Below, one piece after another: positions 12,401 through 25,800 of a stretch of DNA of 64,000 nt (position 1 is its first letter; each line of letters opens with the position of its first letter). The notes under the pieces are model-generated. The model made no database searches. It had not been told where the DNA came from and saw only the letters and a list, made by a program, of their open reading frames with translations. The stretch lies in contig QANY01000230.1 of assembly GCA_003255025.1 (NCBI GenBank), forward strand, positions 917,787 to 981,786, read 5' to 3'. A program made the position numbers and the translations under genes. Source of the DNA: Datisca glomerata (taxonomy: Eukaryota > Streptophyta > Magnoliopsida > Cucurbitales > Datiscaceae).

Positions 12401-15400
12401 CAATAAGCATTTTTTGGACACAAAACTTGGCTTCACCTGGTAAACCCTGTCAACCTTGTAGGCTTTTGAATAAGATTCAATTCGATATCTTACAGGGCCC
12501 GTGCTTCCACTTGTGTCAAAAGATATGCCCTACGGGAGTGGACATGCGCGTCTAACGATCTGTCTGTTACAACAATTCTAAAGTTGCACAGTCTATTTTT
12601 TGTACATAAAACTAGGCTTTGATGAGTAAACCCTCTCTCCCCTGTGGGTCTCTAAATAAGCTTCAATTTGATATATTACAAGGACCGGTGTTCCACCCAT
12701 GTCAAATGTTATGCCCTACGGAAGTGGACATGCACCTGCTACTATCCGTCTGTTATAGCAATTCTAAAGATGTACAGTCCATGTTTTTTGGACACAAAAC
12801 TAAGCGCCGGCGCATAACCCAGTCGCACCTCAAGGTCTCTAAGTAAACTTCAATTTATTATCTTATAGGGCCAGTGGTTCCACCTATGTCAATAGTTATG
12901 CCCAACGGAAGTGGGGATGCGCGTGCTACGATTGGTCTGTTACAACAATTCTAAAGATGCACAGCCCGTGTTTTTGGAGGCAAAAATATGCTGGAATGGG
13001 TAAACCTTGTCTCACCTGTAGGTCTCTTAATAAGCTTGGATTTGATATCTTACAGGCCCCGTGATTCCACCCGTGTCAAAAGTTATGCCCTATGGGAATG
13101 GACATGCGCGTCCAACGATCCTTCTGTTACAAAAATTCTAAAGTAGCACAGTCCATTTTTTTTGTACACAAAACTAGGCTCTGATGGGTAAACCCACTCT
13201 TCCCTTTATGTCTTTGAATAAGCTTCAATTTGATATCTTACAGGGCTCGTGGTTCCACCTATATCAAAACTTATGCCCTATGGAAGTGGACAAGCACCTG
13301 CTACGATCCGTCTGTTACAGCAATTCTAAAGCTGCACAGTTTATGCTTTTTGGAGTCAAAACTAGGCAAGAATTGGTAAACCTGGTCTCACTCATAGGTC
13401 TCTTAATAAGCTTGGATTAGATATCTTATAGGCCTTGTGGTTCCTCCCATGTCAAAAGTGATGCCCTACGGAAGTGGACATGCACGTGCTACGATCCATC
13501 TGTTACAGCAATTCTAAAGCTGCACTGTCCATGTTTTTTAAACACAAAACTAGGCTATGATAGGTAAACCCTGTCGCCCCTTAGGTCTTTGAATATGCTC
13601 GAATTTGATATCTTACAGGGCCCGTGGTTCCACTTATGTCAAAAGTTATGCCCAACGGAAATGGACATGCGTGTGCTACGATCCATCTGTTACAGCAATA
13701 CTAAAGTTGCACAGTCCATTTTTTTTTCAACACTAAACTAGGTTTCGATGGGTAAAACTTGTTGTCCCTGTAGGTCTCTGAATGAGCTTCAATTTGATAT
13801 CTTACAGGGCTCGCGGTTTCACCTATGTCAAAAGTTATGCCCTACGGATATGGACATGCGCGTGCTACTACCGGTCTGTTACAGCACTTTTAAAGCTGCT
13901 AAGTTTGTGTTTTTCGGCGTCAAAACTAGGCTGGAATGGGTAAACCCGGTCGCACCTATACGTCTCTTAGTAATCTTGGATACGATATCTACAGGCTTCG
14001 TTGTTCCACTCCTGTCAAAAGTTATGCCCTACGGAAGTGGACATGCACGTGCTACGATCCGTTTGTTACAACAATTCTAAAGCTACACAGTCAATTTCAT
14101 TGGACACAAAACTAGGTTCTGACGCGTAAACCCTGTTGCACCTGTAGGTCTGTGAATAAACTTCAATTTGATATCTTACAGGGCCCGTGGTTCCACCCAT
14201 GTCAAAAGTGGACATGCGCGTCCAACGATCCGTCTGTTACAACAATTCTAAAGTAGCATAGTCCACTTTTTTAAACAAAACTAGGCTTCGATGGGTAAAC
14301 CCTCTCTCGCCTGTAGGTCTCTTAATAAGCTTCAATTTGAAATCTTACAGGGCTCGTGGTTCCACCCGTATCAAAAGTTATTCCCTACGGAAGTGGACAT
14401 GCACATGCTACGATCCGTCTGTTACAGCAATTCTACAGATGCACAATATGTGTTTTTTGGACACAAAACTAGGCTTCGACGGGTACACCCAGTTGCACCT
14501 GTAGGTTTCTGAATAAGCTTCAGTTTGATATCTTATAGGGCCCGTGGTCCCACCCGTGTCAAAAGTTATACCCTACGGGAGTGGACATGCTCGTCCAATG
14601 ATATGTCTGCTACAACAATTGTAAAGTAGCACAGTCTATTTTTTTTGTACACAAAACTAGGCTTTGATGAGTAAACCTCTCTCCATGTAGGTCTCTAAAT
14701 AAGCTTCAATTTGATATCTTACAGGGACCAGTGTTCCACCCATGTCAAACGTTATTCCCTACGGAAGTGACATGCACTTGCTACGATCCGTCTGTTACAG
14801 TAATTCTAAAGATGCACAGTCCATATTTTTTGGACACAAAACTAAGCGTCGACGCATAACCCAGTTGCACCTCTCAGTCTCTGAATAAGCTTGAATTTAA
14901 TATCATACATGGCTCGTGGTTCCTCCTATGTCAAAAGTTAAGCCCTACGGAAGTGAACATGCACGTGCTACGATCCGTCTGTTACAGTAAATCTAAAGCT
15001 GCACAATCCGTGTTTTTGGCATAAAATTAGGCTGCGATGAGTAAACCATGTCAGCCTTGTATTTTTTTGAATAAACTTCAATTTTATATCTTATAGGGCC
15101 AGTGGTTTCACTTATGTTAATAGTTATGGCCTACGGAAGTGGACATGTGCGTGCTACGATCGGTCTGTTACAGCAATTCTAAAGATGCACAGTCCGTGTT
15201 TTTGGAGGCAAAAATAGGCTGGAATGGGTAAACCTTGTCTCACCTGTAGGTCTCTTAATAAGCTTGGATTTGATATCTTATAGGCCACGTGGTTCCACCC
15301 ATGTTAAAAGTTATGCCGTACGGAAGTAGACATGCGTGTGCTACGATCTTTCTTTTACAGCAATTCAAAGCTGCACTGTCTGTACTTTTTAGACACAAAA

Positions 15401-15420
15401 CTAGGCTATGACTTGTAAAA

Positions 15421-15856
15421 GTTTCTTCGGTAATGGTTTTTTCCAAGCAAGATGCAAGAGGGGACGGGCGTGTCTCAGCACTTAGACAAGATGAAGAAGA
15501 TTATCAAAGAATTTGTAGCAGTGAGAGTAAAAATGACTGATCATGATCAGTGACTGGGAAGTCCGCTGAAGTCTTTTGAGTGTTTGACAACCACTCTCTC
15601 CTGTGAAACTCCTCCTTTCACTATGATTGATCTTACGATTTTCTTTAGGCAGAAGCTGAAAAGATATTTGAACAGTAGTCTGAAAAGACTAATGCTGCAC
15701 AAAAGAAGATTAAAAAAAAAAGCAGAAAGTGAGTGCAGAAGGACCTGAAAAAAAAGTGTTGGTCCTGCAAGAAGAAAGGTCACTTGAGTTTTGAGTGCCC
15801 ATAAAAGATGGACAAAGGGAAAAAGACATGATGATCAGGAAAAGGTAGTGTTGGTC
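15421..15856 (+). mobile_element. Decayed Copia-type gag fragment inserted in the satellite
   Basis: This 436-bp non-satellite segment replaces the end of one monomer; the satellite resumes at the TATCTTACAGGG step. The plus strand encodes a retroviral-type zinc knuckle at 15,757-15,798, reading CWSCKKKGHLSFEC. That is the CX2CX4HX4C pattern of Ty1/Copia gag nucleocapsid, the part that packages element RNA into virus-like particles. It ends at a TAA at 15,802-15,804. A different frame, open from 15,554 to 15,745 (64 codons), includes KSFECLTTTL, which resembles the end of a Copia gag capsid region. The knuckle frame upstream has stops at 15,676-15,678 and 15,730-15,732. The gag is therefore frameshifted and dead. 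I see no LTR, target-site duplication, integrase or reverse transcriptase. It is a truncated piece rather than a whole element. Confidence is high for gag origin and lower for the exact lineage. Confidence 0.72.
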
Positions 15857-18800
15857 ATATCTTACAGGGCCGGTGATTCCACCTATGTCAAAAGTTATGC
15901 CCTACAGATGTGAACATGCGCGTGCTACGATTGGTCCGTTACAACAATTTTAAAACATCACAGTCTGTGTTTTTGGGAGTCAAAACTAGGCTAGAATGGG
16001 TAAACCTGGTCTCACTCGTGGATCTCTTAATAATCTTGTATTTAATATCTTACAGGCCCCGTGGTTCCACCATTGTCAAAAGTTATGCCCTCCAGAAGTG
16101 GACATGCACGTGCTACGATCCGTCTATTACGGCAATTCTAAAGTTACATTGTTCGTGTTTTTTAGACAAAAAACTAGGCTGCGACGGGTAAACCCATTTG
16201 CCCCCGTAGGTCTCCAAATAAGCTTAAATTTGATATCTTACAGGGCCCGTGATTCCACCCGTGTCAAAAGTTATGCCGTACAGAAGTGAACATACGCGTG
16301 CTACGATCTTTCTGTTACAGTAATTATAAAGCTGCACTATCCGTGTTTTTTAGACACACAAACTAGGCTGCGACGGGTAAACCTTGTCACCCTTGTAGGT
16401 CTTTGAATAAGTGTCATATTCATATCTTACGGGGCCCGTGGTTCCACCTATGTCAAAAGTTATGCCCTACGAAAATGAACATGTGCGTGCTATGACCCGG
16501 CTGTTACATCAATTCTGAAGCTGCACTTTCCGTGTTTTTTGGACACAAAACTAGGCTCTGACGGGTAAAACCTATCGCCCCTATAGGTCTCTGAATAAGC
16601 TTGAATATGATATCATATAGGGCCTGTAGTTCCACCTATATCAAATCTTATTCCCTACAGAAGTGGACATGCACGTGCTTCGCTCCGTCTGTTACAACAA
16701 TTCTAAAGTTCCACAATCCGTATTCTTTGAACGTAAAACTAGGTTGCGACGGGTAAACCTTGTCGACATTGTAGGTCTCTGAATAAGCTTCAATTTGATA
16801 TCATACAGGGCTCATGGTTCCACCTATGTCAAATGATATGCCCAACGGAAGTGGACATGCGCGTGCTACGATCCGTCTGTTAAAACAATTCTAAAGATGC
16901 AGACTGTATTTTTTTGGACACAAAATTAGGCTCTAATGAGTAAACCCTGTCGCATCTGTAGGTCTCTAAATAAGATTCAATCTGATATCTTACAGGGCCC
17001 ATGGTTTCACCCGTGTCAAAAGTTATGCCATATGGAAGTTGACATGCGCGTGCTACGATCCATCTGTTACAACAATTCTAAAGCCGCACAGTCTGTGTTT
17101 TTTGACAAAAAACTAGACACCAATGCGTAAACCCTACCGCACATGTTGGTCTCTGAACAATCTTCAATTTGATATCTTACTGGCCCCGTGGTTCCACCCA
17201 TATCAAAAGTTATGCCCTACGGAAGTGGATATTCATGTGATACGATCTGTTTGTTATACCAATTCTAAAGCTGCACAGTCCATTTTTTCTTTGACAGAAG
17301 ACTAGGCTCTGATGCATAATCGATGTCACCCCTTTAGGTCTAAGAATAAGCTTCAATTTAATATCTTACAGGGCCCGTTGTTCCACCGATGTCAAAAGTT
17401 ATTCCCTACGAAAGTGGACATGCGCGTGCTACGATCGGTCTCTTACAACAATTCTGAAGTTGCATAGTCCAGGTTTTTTTGAAGCAAAACTAGGCTAGAA
17501 TGGGTAAACCTGGTCTTACCTGTAGGTCTCTTAATCATCTTTGATTTGATATCTTATAGGACCCGGTGTTCCACCCATGTCAAAACTTATGCCCTACGGA
17601 AATGGAAATGCACGTACTACGATCCGTCTGCTACCGCAATTATAAAGATGTACAGTTCATGTTTTTTGGAAACAAAACTATGTTGTGACGGTTAAACCCT
17701 ATCTCCCTTGTAGATCTATGAATAAGCTTCAATTTGATATCTTACAAGGCCGGTGGTCCCACCTAAATCAAAAGTTATGCTATACAGAAATGGACATGCG
17801 AGTGCTACGAACCGTCTATTATAGCAATTCTAAATTTTTAGAGTCCATTTCTGTTTGACACAAAACTAGGCTCCTGAAACGTAAAACCTATTGTCCCTGT
17901 AGGTCTCTCGATAAGATTTTATTTGATATCTTACAGGGCCCGTGGTTCCACCTATGTCAAAAGTTATACCCTACGGAAGTGGACATGCGCGGGCTACGAT
18001 TGGTCTGTTACAGCAATTCTGAAGCTGCACAGTCCGTATTTTTTGGACACAAACTAGGCAGAGATGGTTAAACCCTGTCACCCTTGTAGGTCATTGAATA
18101 AGCTTCAAATTTTATATCAAATAGGGCTCGTGGTTGCACCTATGTCAAAAGTTATGGCCTACGAAACTGGACATGCGCGTGCAGCGATCCATCTGTTACA
18201 GCAATTCTAAAGCTACACAGTCCATTTCTGTTGGACACAAAACTAGGCTTCAAGGTAAACCCCGTTTCCCCTATAGGTCTCTTAATACACTTCAATTTGA
18301 TATCTTATAGAGCCTGTGGTTCCACCCGTGTCAAAAGTTATGCCCTACGGAATTGGACATGCGTGTGCTAAGATCCGTCCGTTACAAAAATTCTGAAGCT
18401 GTACAATCCGTGTTTTTTGGACACAAAACTAGTCTCTGATGTGTAAACCTGGTCGCAACTGTAGGTCTCTGAATAAGCTTTAATTTGATATATTACAGGC
18501 CCCGTGGTTCCACCCATGTCAAAAGTTATGCCCTACGGAAGTGGACATGCACGTGCTGCGATCCGTCTGTTAAAGCAATTATAAAGTAGCACAGTCTATG
18601 ATTTTTTTACACAAAACTAGGCTGTGATGGGTAAACCTTGTCACCCCTGTAGGTATTTGAATAAGCTCCAATTTGATATAGTACAGGGCCTGTGGTTCCA
18701 CCTATGTCAAAAGTTATGCCCTACGGAACTGGACACGCGTGTGCTCTGATCTGTATGTTACAGCAATTCTAAAGCTGCACCGTCCATTTTTTGTTCACAC

Positions 18801-21800
18801 AAAACTAGGCTCTGACAGGTAAAACCAGTCACACCAGTAGGTCTCTGAATAAACTTCAAATTGGTATCTTACAGGGCCCGTGATTCTACCCGTGTCAAAA
18901 GTTATTTACGACGGATGTGAACATGCGCGTGCTAAGATCCATCTGTTACAGCAATTATAAAACTGCACAATCCTTTATTTTTTACACAAAACAAGGCTCG
19001 AATGCGTAAACCCTGTCTCCCCTCTAGGTCTCTCAATTAACTTTAGTTTGATATCTTACAAAGCCCATGGTTTCGACTATGTCAAACGTTATGTCCTATG
19101 AAAGTGGACATGCGCGTGCTAAGATCCATTTATTACTGAATTCTTAAAGCTGCACAGTCCGAGTTTTTTTGTCACAAAACAAGGCTGCAACGGGTAAACC
19201 TTGTCGCTCCTATAGGTCTCTGAATAAGCTCCAATTTGATATTGTACAGGGCCTGTGGTTCCATCTATGTCAAAAGTAATGCCCTTCAGAACTGGACATG
19301 CGCGTGCTATGAGCCGTATGTTACAGCAATTCTAAAGTTGCACAGCCCATTTTTTTTACACAAAATTAGGCTCTAATGGGTAAACCCTGTCATCCCTATA
19401 GGTCTATGTATATGCTTCAATTGGATATCTTACAGGGTAAGGGGTTCCACCTAAGTCTAAAGTTGTACCCTACGAAAGTGGACATGCGCGTGCTATGATC
19501 CGTCTGTTACAGCCATTCTAAAGTTACACAGTCCATTTTCCGTAGCCACAAAACTAGGCTCAGATGTTTAAACACTATTGTCGCTATAGGTCTCTGAATA
19601 AGCTTTAATTTGATATCTTGCACGGCCCGTGGTTCCATCTACGTCAAAAGTTATGCCCTACGGGAGTGGACATGCGCGTGATAGAATCTGTCTATTATAG
19701 CAATTCTATAGCTGCATAGTCTATTTTTTACATATAACTAGGCTCCAATGGGTAAATCCTGTCTCCCCTGTTGGTCTTTGAATAAACTTCAATTTGATAT
19801 CTTACAGGGCCTGTAGTTCCACCTATATCAAACGTTATGCCCTACGAAACTTGACATGTGTGTACTACAATACGCTTGTGACAACAATTCTAAAGTTGCA
19901 CAGTCTATTTTCTTTTCCTACAAAACTATATTATGATGGGTAAACACTGTCATCCCTATAGGTCTCTGAATAAGCTTCAATTTTATATCTTACAGGGTCT
20001 GTGGTTCCACCAATGTCAAAAGTTATGCCCTACGGAAGTGGACATGCGCGTGCTACGATCGGCCTGTTACAGCAATTCTAAAGATGCTCAGTCCATGTTT
20101 TTTGGAGGCAAAACTAGGCTGGAATGGGTAAACCTTAGGTCTCTTAATAAGCTTATATTTGATATCATGCAGGCCCTGGTGTTCCTCCCATCTCAAAAGT
20201 TACGCCCCACGTAAGTGGACTTACACGTGCTACAATCCGTCTGTTACAGCAATTATAAAGCTGCACAATACTTTTTTTGGACACAAAACTAGGCTCTGAC
20301 GCACAAACCCTGTCTCCACTGTAGGTCTCTGAATAAGTTTTAATTTAATATCTTACAGGGCCCGTGGTTTCACCTATGTCAAACGTTATGCCATATTTAA
20401 GTGGGCATGCGTGTGTTACGAACCGTCTATTACAGCAATTCTAAAACTGCACAGTCCGTGTTTTTTTTTATCACAAAACTAGGCTACAACAGGTAAACCT
20501 TGTCGCCCATGTGATGCCTACAGAAGTGGACATGCGCGTGCTACGATTCATCTGTTACAACAATTCTAAAGCAGCACAGTCCCTTTTTTGGACACAAAAC
20601 TAGGCTCCGACGTGTAATCTCTGTCTCCCCTGTAGGTCTTTATCTAACAGGGCCCATGGTTCCACCTACGACAAAAGTTATGCCCTATGGAAGTGGACAT
20701 GTGCGTGCTATGTTTCGTCTATTATGGCAATTCTAAAGCTGCACAGTCTCTATTTTTTTGTCCAAAAACTAGGCTACAACTGGTAAACCTTGTCGTCCAT
20801 GTTGGTTTCTAAATAATCTTCAGTTTGATATCTTACAAGGCCCGTGGTTCCACCTATGTCAACAGTTATGTCCTACGGAACTGGTGATGCGCGTGCTATG
20901 ATCCTTATGTTACAACGATTCTAAAGTTGCACAGTCCATTTTTTTTACACAAAATTAGGCTCCGACGGCTAAACAGTATCTTCCCTATAGGTCTCCAAAT
21001 AAGCTTCAATTTGATATCTTATACGGCCCGCGGTTCCACCTATGTCAAAAGTGATGCCCTACGGAAGTGGACATGCGCTTGCTTCGATCGTTTGTTACAA
21101 CAATTCTAAAGATGCACAGTTTCTTTTTTTACAGAAAACTAGGCTCTGATAGGTAAACCCTGCCACCTAGTTGGCCTCTGAATAATCTTCAATTTGATAT
21201 CTTACAGGGTCCGTGGTTCCACCGTGCTACGATCGGTCTGATATAGTAGTTCTAAAGCTGCATAGTCCGTGTTTTCTAGAGGCAAAACTAGATTGGAATG
21301 GGTAAACCTTGTCTCACCTATAGGTCTCTTAATAAGCTTGGATTTGATATATTACTGGCCTCGGTGTTCCACCCATGTCAAAATTTATGCCCCACGGAAG
21401 TGGACTTGCACGTGCTACAACCCGTCTATTACAGATATAATAAAGCTGCACAATCCTTTTTGGTACACAAAACTAGGCTCCGACACGTAAACCCTGTCTC
21501 CCCTGTAGGTCTCTGAAAATGCTTAAATTTGATATCTTACAGGTCCCGTGGTTCCCCCAATGTCAAAAGTGATGCTCTAAGGTAATGGACATGCGCGTGC
21601 TACGATTCGTCTATTATAGCAGTTCTAAAGCTGCACAGTCCCTTTGACACAAAACTTGGCTCCGACGCATAAACATTGTATCCCCTTTAGTTCTCTGAAT
21701 AAGCTTTAATTTGATATCTTACAGCGCCCATGGTTCCAGTTACGTCAAAAGTTATGCCCTATGGAAGTGGACATGTGCGTGCTACGATCCTTCTATTACA

Positions 21801-21829
21801 GTAATTCTATAAGATATCATACAGGACCC

Positions 21830-22880
21830 GCGGTTCCACCTATGTCAAAAGTTATGCCCTATGGAAGTGGACATGCGTGTGCTTCGATGGGTCAAATACA
21901 ACAATTCTAAATCTGCGCAGTCCATGTGTTTTGGAGGCAAAACTAGGCAGGAATGGGTAAACTTGGTCTCACCTATAGGTATCTTAACGAGATCCGATTT
22001 GATATCTTAAAGGCCCCGGTGTTCCACCCATGTCAAAAGTTATGCCTTACTGTAGTGGACATGCACGTGCTACGATCCGTTTGTTATAACAATTCTAAAG
22101 CTACACAGCTCATGTGTTTTAGACACAAAACTAGGCTGCGATAAGTAAACCCTGTCGCCCTTGTAGGTCTCTGAATAAGCTTCAATTAGATATCTTACAA
22201 GGCTCGTGGTTCCACCTACGTCAAATGTTATACCCTACAACAATGGACATCTGCGTGCTAGGATCCGTATGTTACAACAATTGTAAAGTTACACAGTCCA
22301 TTTTTTTTCAAAAAAAGTAAGGCTACGACAGGTAAACCCTGTCTCCCTTATTGGTCTTCAAATAAGCTTTAATTTAACATCTTACAGGGCCCGTGGTTCC
22401 ACCCATGTCAAAAGCTATGCCCTACAGAAGTGGGCATGCGCGTGCTACGATCCGTCTGTTACAGCAATTCTAAAGGCACAGTCCATGTTTTTTAATAACA
22501 AAACTAGGCTGCGCGGTGTAAACCCGGTCAGCCCTGTAGGTCTCTTAATAAGCTTCAATTTTGATATCTTACAGGGCCCGTATTTTCACCTATGTCAAAA
22601 GTTATGCCCTACGGAAGTGGAGATGCGCCTGCTACGATCCGTCTCTTACAGCAATTATAAAGGCACGGTCCATGTTTTTTTGAAAGTAAAACTAGGCTGC
22701 GAGGAATGAACCCGATCGTCCCTTGTAGGTCTCTAATATGCTTCAATTTGATATCTTACAGGGCCCGCGGTTCCACCTATGTCAAAAATTATGCCCTACG
22801 GAAATGGACATGCACGTGCCTCGATGGGTCAAATACAACAATTCTAAAGCTCTACAGTCTGTGTGTTTTGGAGGCAAAAC
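21830..22880 (+). repeat. 1.05-kb duplicated segment, left copy
   Basis: It corresponds to about 28,112-29,150 at offsets of 6,282 bp (GCTTCGATGG at 21,881 and 28,163) and 6,280 bp (GCCTCGATGG at 22,818 and 29,098). It carries the rare GATGGGTCAAATACA replacement of the GATCCGTCTGTTACA step, and shortened AAAGGCACAGTCC monomers. The near-constant offset across about 1 kb indicates one duplication event. Confidence 0.8.
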
Positions 22881-25800
22881 TAGGCAGGAATGGGTAAACA
22901 TGGTCTCACCTATAGGTATCTTAACAATCTTCGATTTGATATCTTAAAGGCCCCGGTGTTCAACCCATATCAAAAGTTATGCCTTACGGTAGTGGACATG
23001 CACATGCTACGATACGTTTGTTATAGCAATTCTAAAGCTACACAGTCCGTATTTTTTAGACACAAAACTAGGCTACGATGGGTAAACCCTATCGCCCTTG
23101 TAGGTCTCTAAATAAGCTTCAGTTAGATATCTTACAGGGCCCGTGGTTCCACCCACGTCAAAAGTTATACCCTACGGCAATGGACATGTGCGTGCTATGA
23201 TCTGTATGTTACAACAATTATAAAGTTACACAGTCCATTTTTTATTTCACAAAAACCAAGACTACGGTAGGTAAACCCTATCTCTGACTAAGCTATAATT
23301 TGACATCTTATAGGGCCCGTGGTTCCACCCGTGTCAAAAGCTCTGCCCTATAGAAGTAGAAATGCGCGTGGTAGGATCAGTGAGTTACAACAATTCTAAA
23401 GGTGAACAAACCATGTATTTTTGCAGCCTAGGCTAGAATGGGTAAACCTTTCTCACCTATAGGTCTCTTAATAAGCTTGGATTTGATATCTTATAGGCCT
23501 CGGTGTTCCACCCATGTCAAAAGTTATACCCTACGGAAGTGGACATGCACGTGCTACGATCCGTCTGTTACAGCAATTTTAAAGCTGCACAGTCAATGTA
23601 TTTTGGACACAAAACTAGGCTCCAAAGTGTAAACCCTGTCTCCCCTGTTGGTTTATGAATAATCTTCATTTTGATATATTAAGGGGCATGTGGTTCCACC
23701 TATGTCAAAATTTATGCCCTACGGTAGTGGACATACACGTGCTACGATCCGTCTGTTACATCAATTCTAAAGTTGCACAGTCCGTGTTTTTTGGACACAA
23801 AACTAGGTTGGAATGGGTAAACCTGGTCTCACCTGTAGATCTCTTAATAATCTTGTATTTGATATATTATAGTCCCTGGTGTTCCACCCATATCAAATGT
23901 TATGCCCTACGGAATTGGACATGCACGTTCGACGATCCGTCTGTTACAAAAATTATAAATCTGCACAAACCATTTTTTTTACACAAAACTAGGCTTGATG
24001 AGTAAACCATGTATCCCCTGTAGGTCTCTGAATAAGCTTTAATTGTATATCTTATAGGGCCCATAATTCTACCTATGTCAAAAGTTATGTCCTATGGAAG
24101 TGGACATGTGCGTGCTGTGATCCGTCTATTACAGTAATTATAAAGCTGCACAGTCTGTGTTTTTTTGTCACAAAACTAGGCTGCAACGGGTAAACCTCTT
24201 TGCCCCTGTAGGTCACTGAAGAAACTCCAGTTTGATAATTTACAGGGCCCGTGGTTCCACCTATCTCAAAGTTATGCCCTACGGAACTGGACATGCACGT
24301 GCTACGATCCGTACGTTACAGCAATTCTAAAGCTGCACAGCCCATTTTTGACACAAAACTAGGCTTCGATAGGTAAACCCTATCATACCTATAGGTCTCT
24401 GAATAAGCTTCAATTTGATTTCTTACAGGGCTCGTGGTTCTACCTATGTCAAAAGTTATGCCCTACAGAAGTGGACATGCGCGTGCTACGATTGGTCTGT
24501 TACAACCATCATAAAACTGCACAGTCCGTGTCTTTTGGGGGAAAAACTAGGCTGGAATGGGTAAACCTGGTCTCACCTATAGGTCTTCTAATAAGCTTGG
24601 ATATAATATCTTACAGCCCCCGATGTTCCACCCATGTCAAAAGTTATGCCCTACGGAAGTGGACTAGCACGTTCTACGATCCGTCTGTTATAGCAATTAT
24701 AAAGCTGCACAATCCATTTTTCTTTTATAGAAAACTAGGCTCTGACGCCTAAACCCTTTCTCCCTTGTAGGTCTCTAAATATGTTTTAATTTCATATCTT
24801 ACAGGGCCCGTGGTTCCACCTATGTCAAAAGTTATGCCCTATGAAAGTGGACATGCGCGTGCTACGATCCGTCTATTACTACAATTCTAAAGCTGCACAA
24901 TCCTTATTTTTTTTTTCACAAAATGTGGCTGCAATGGGTAAACCTTTTCGCCCCTATAGGTATCTCAATAAGCTCCAATTTGATATCGTACCGGGCCCGT
25001 GGTTCCAGCTATATCAAAAGTTATGCCTTACGGAACCGGACAAGCGCGTGCTATGATCCGTATGTTTCAGCAATTCTAAAGCTGCACCATCCATTTTTTT
25101 TAAAGAAAACTAGGCCCCAACGGGTAAATCCAGTTGCACCCGTAGGACTCTGAATAAGCTTCAATTTGATATCTTACAGGGCCCGTGGTTCCACCCGTGT
25201 CAAAAGTTACGCCCTACGGAAGTAGACATGCGCGTGCTACGATCGATCTGTTACACCAATTCTAATGCAGCACAGTCCATTTTCAATTGGCACAAAACTA
25301 ATGCCTGATAGATAAACCCTGTCATCCCTCTTGGTCTCTGAATAAACTTCAATTTGATATCTTAAAGAGCCCGTGGTTCCACCTATTTAAAAAGTTATGC
25401 CCTACGGAAGTGGACATGCGCATGCTACGATCCGTCTGTTACAGCAATTCTAAAGCTGCAGAGTCCATTTTTTTACAAAAAACTATGCTCTGATGGGTAA
25501 ACCCTATCGCCCATGTAGGTCACTGAATAAGCTTCAATTTTATATCTTACGGCGCCCGTGGTTCCGCCTATGTCAGTTACAGCAATTCTAAAGCTGAACA
25601 GTCCATTTTTGTTTGACAAAAAAACTAGGCTCCAACAGGTAAACCCTGTTGTCCCTGTAGGTCTATAAATATTCTTTAATTTGATATCTTACAGGCCCCG
25701 TGGTTCGCCTATGTCAAACGTTTTACCCTATGAAAGTGGACATGCGCATGCTACGATCGGTCAGCTACAACAATTCTAAAGCTGCACAGTCCGTGTGTTC

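Larger units (their letters stand above)
1..15420 (+). repeat. 187-bp satellite array, block A
   Basis: Head-to-tail monomers of about 187 bp, all in plus orientation and running in from the left edge. Successive copies of the GGTCTCTGAA landmark at 841, 1,026, 1,213 and 1,402 give periods of 185, 187 and 189. Most monomers carry AAGCTT and GATATC at fixed spacing. Type A monomers dominate, and type B monomers recur every few units (for example near 3,804, 4,926, 6,935, 8,240, 13,024 and 15,250). The block contains local multi-monomer duplications (278-493 with 1,214-1,429; the 3.6, 4.7 and 6.7 kb modules) and a degraded insertion scar at 9,091-9,102. It matches blocks B and C through shared rare monomers. 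It holds no gene; the open frames in it are repeat-derived. Confidence 0.97.

Noticed and set aside
15255..15446. 63-codon minus-strand open frame reaching into the gag fragment
   Set aside because: It is mostly antisense satellite and reads across the insertion boundary, so it is chance.
15547..15783. 78-codon minus-strand open frame
   Set aside because: It is antisense to the gag fragment. Its hydrophobic look comes from the A-rich sense strand encoding lysines. The sense strand carries the recognisable zinc knuckle.
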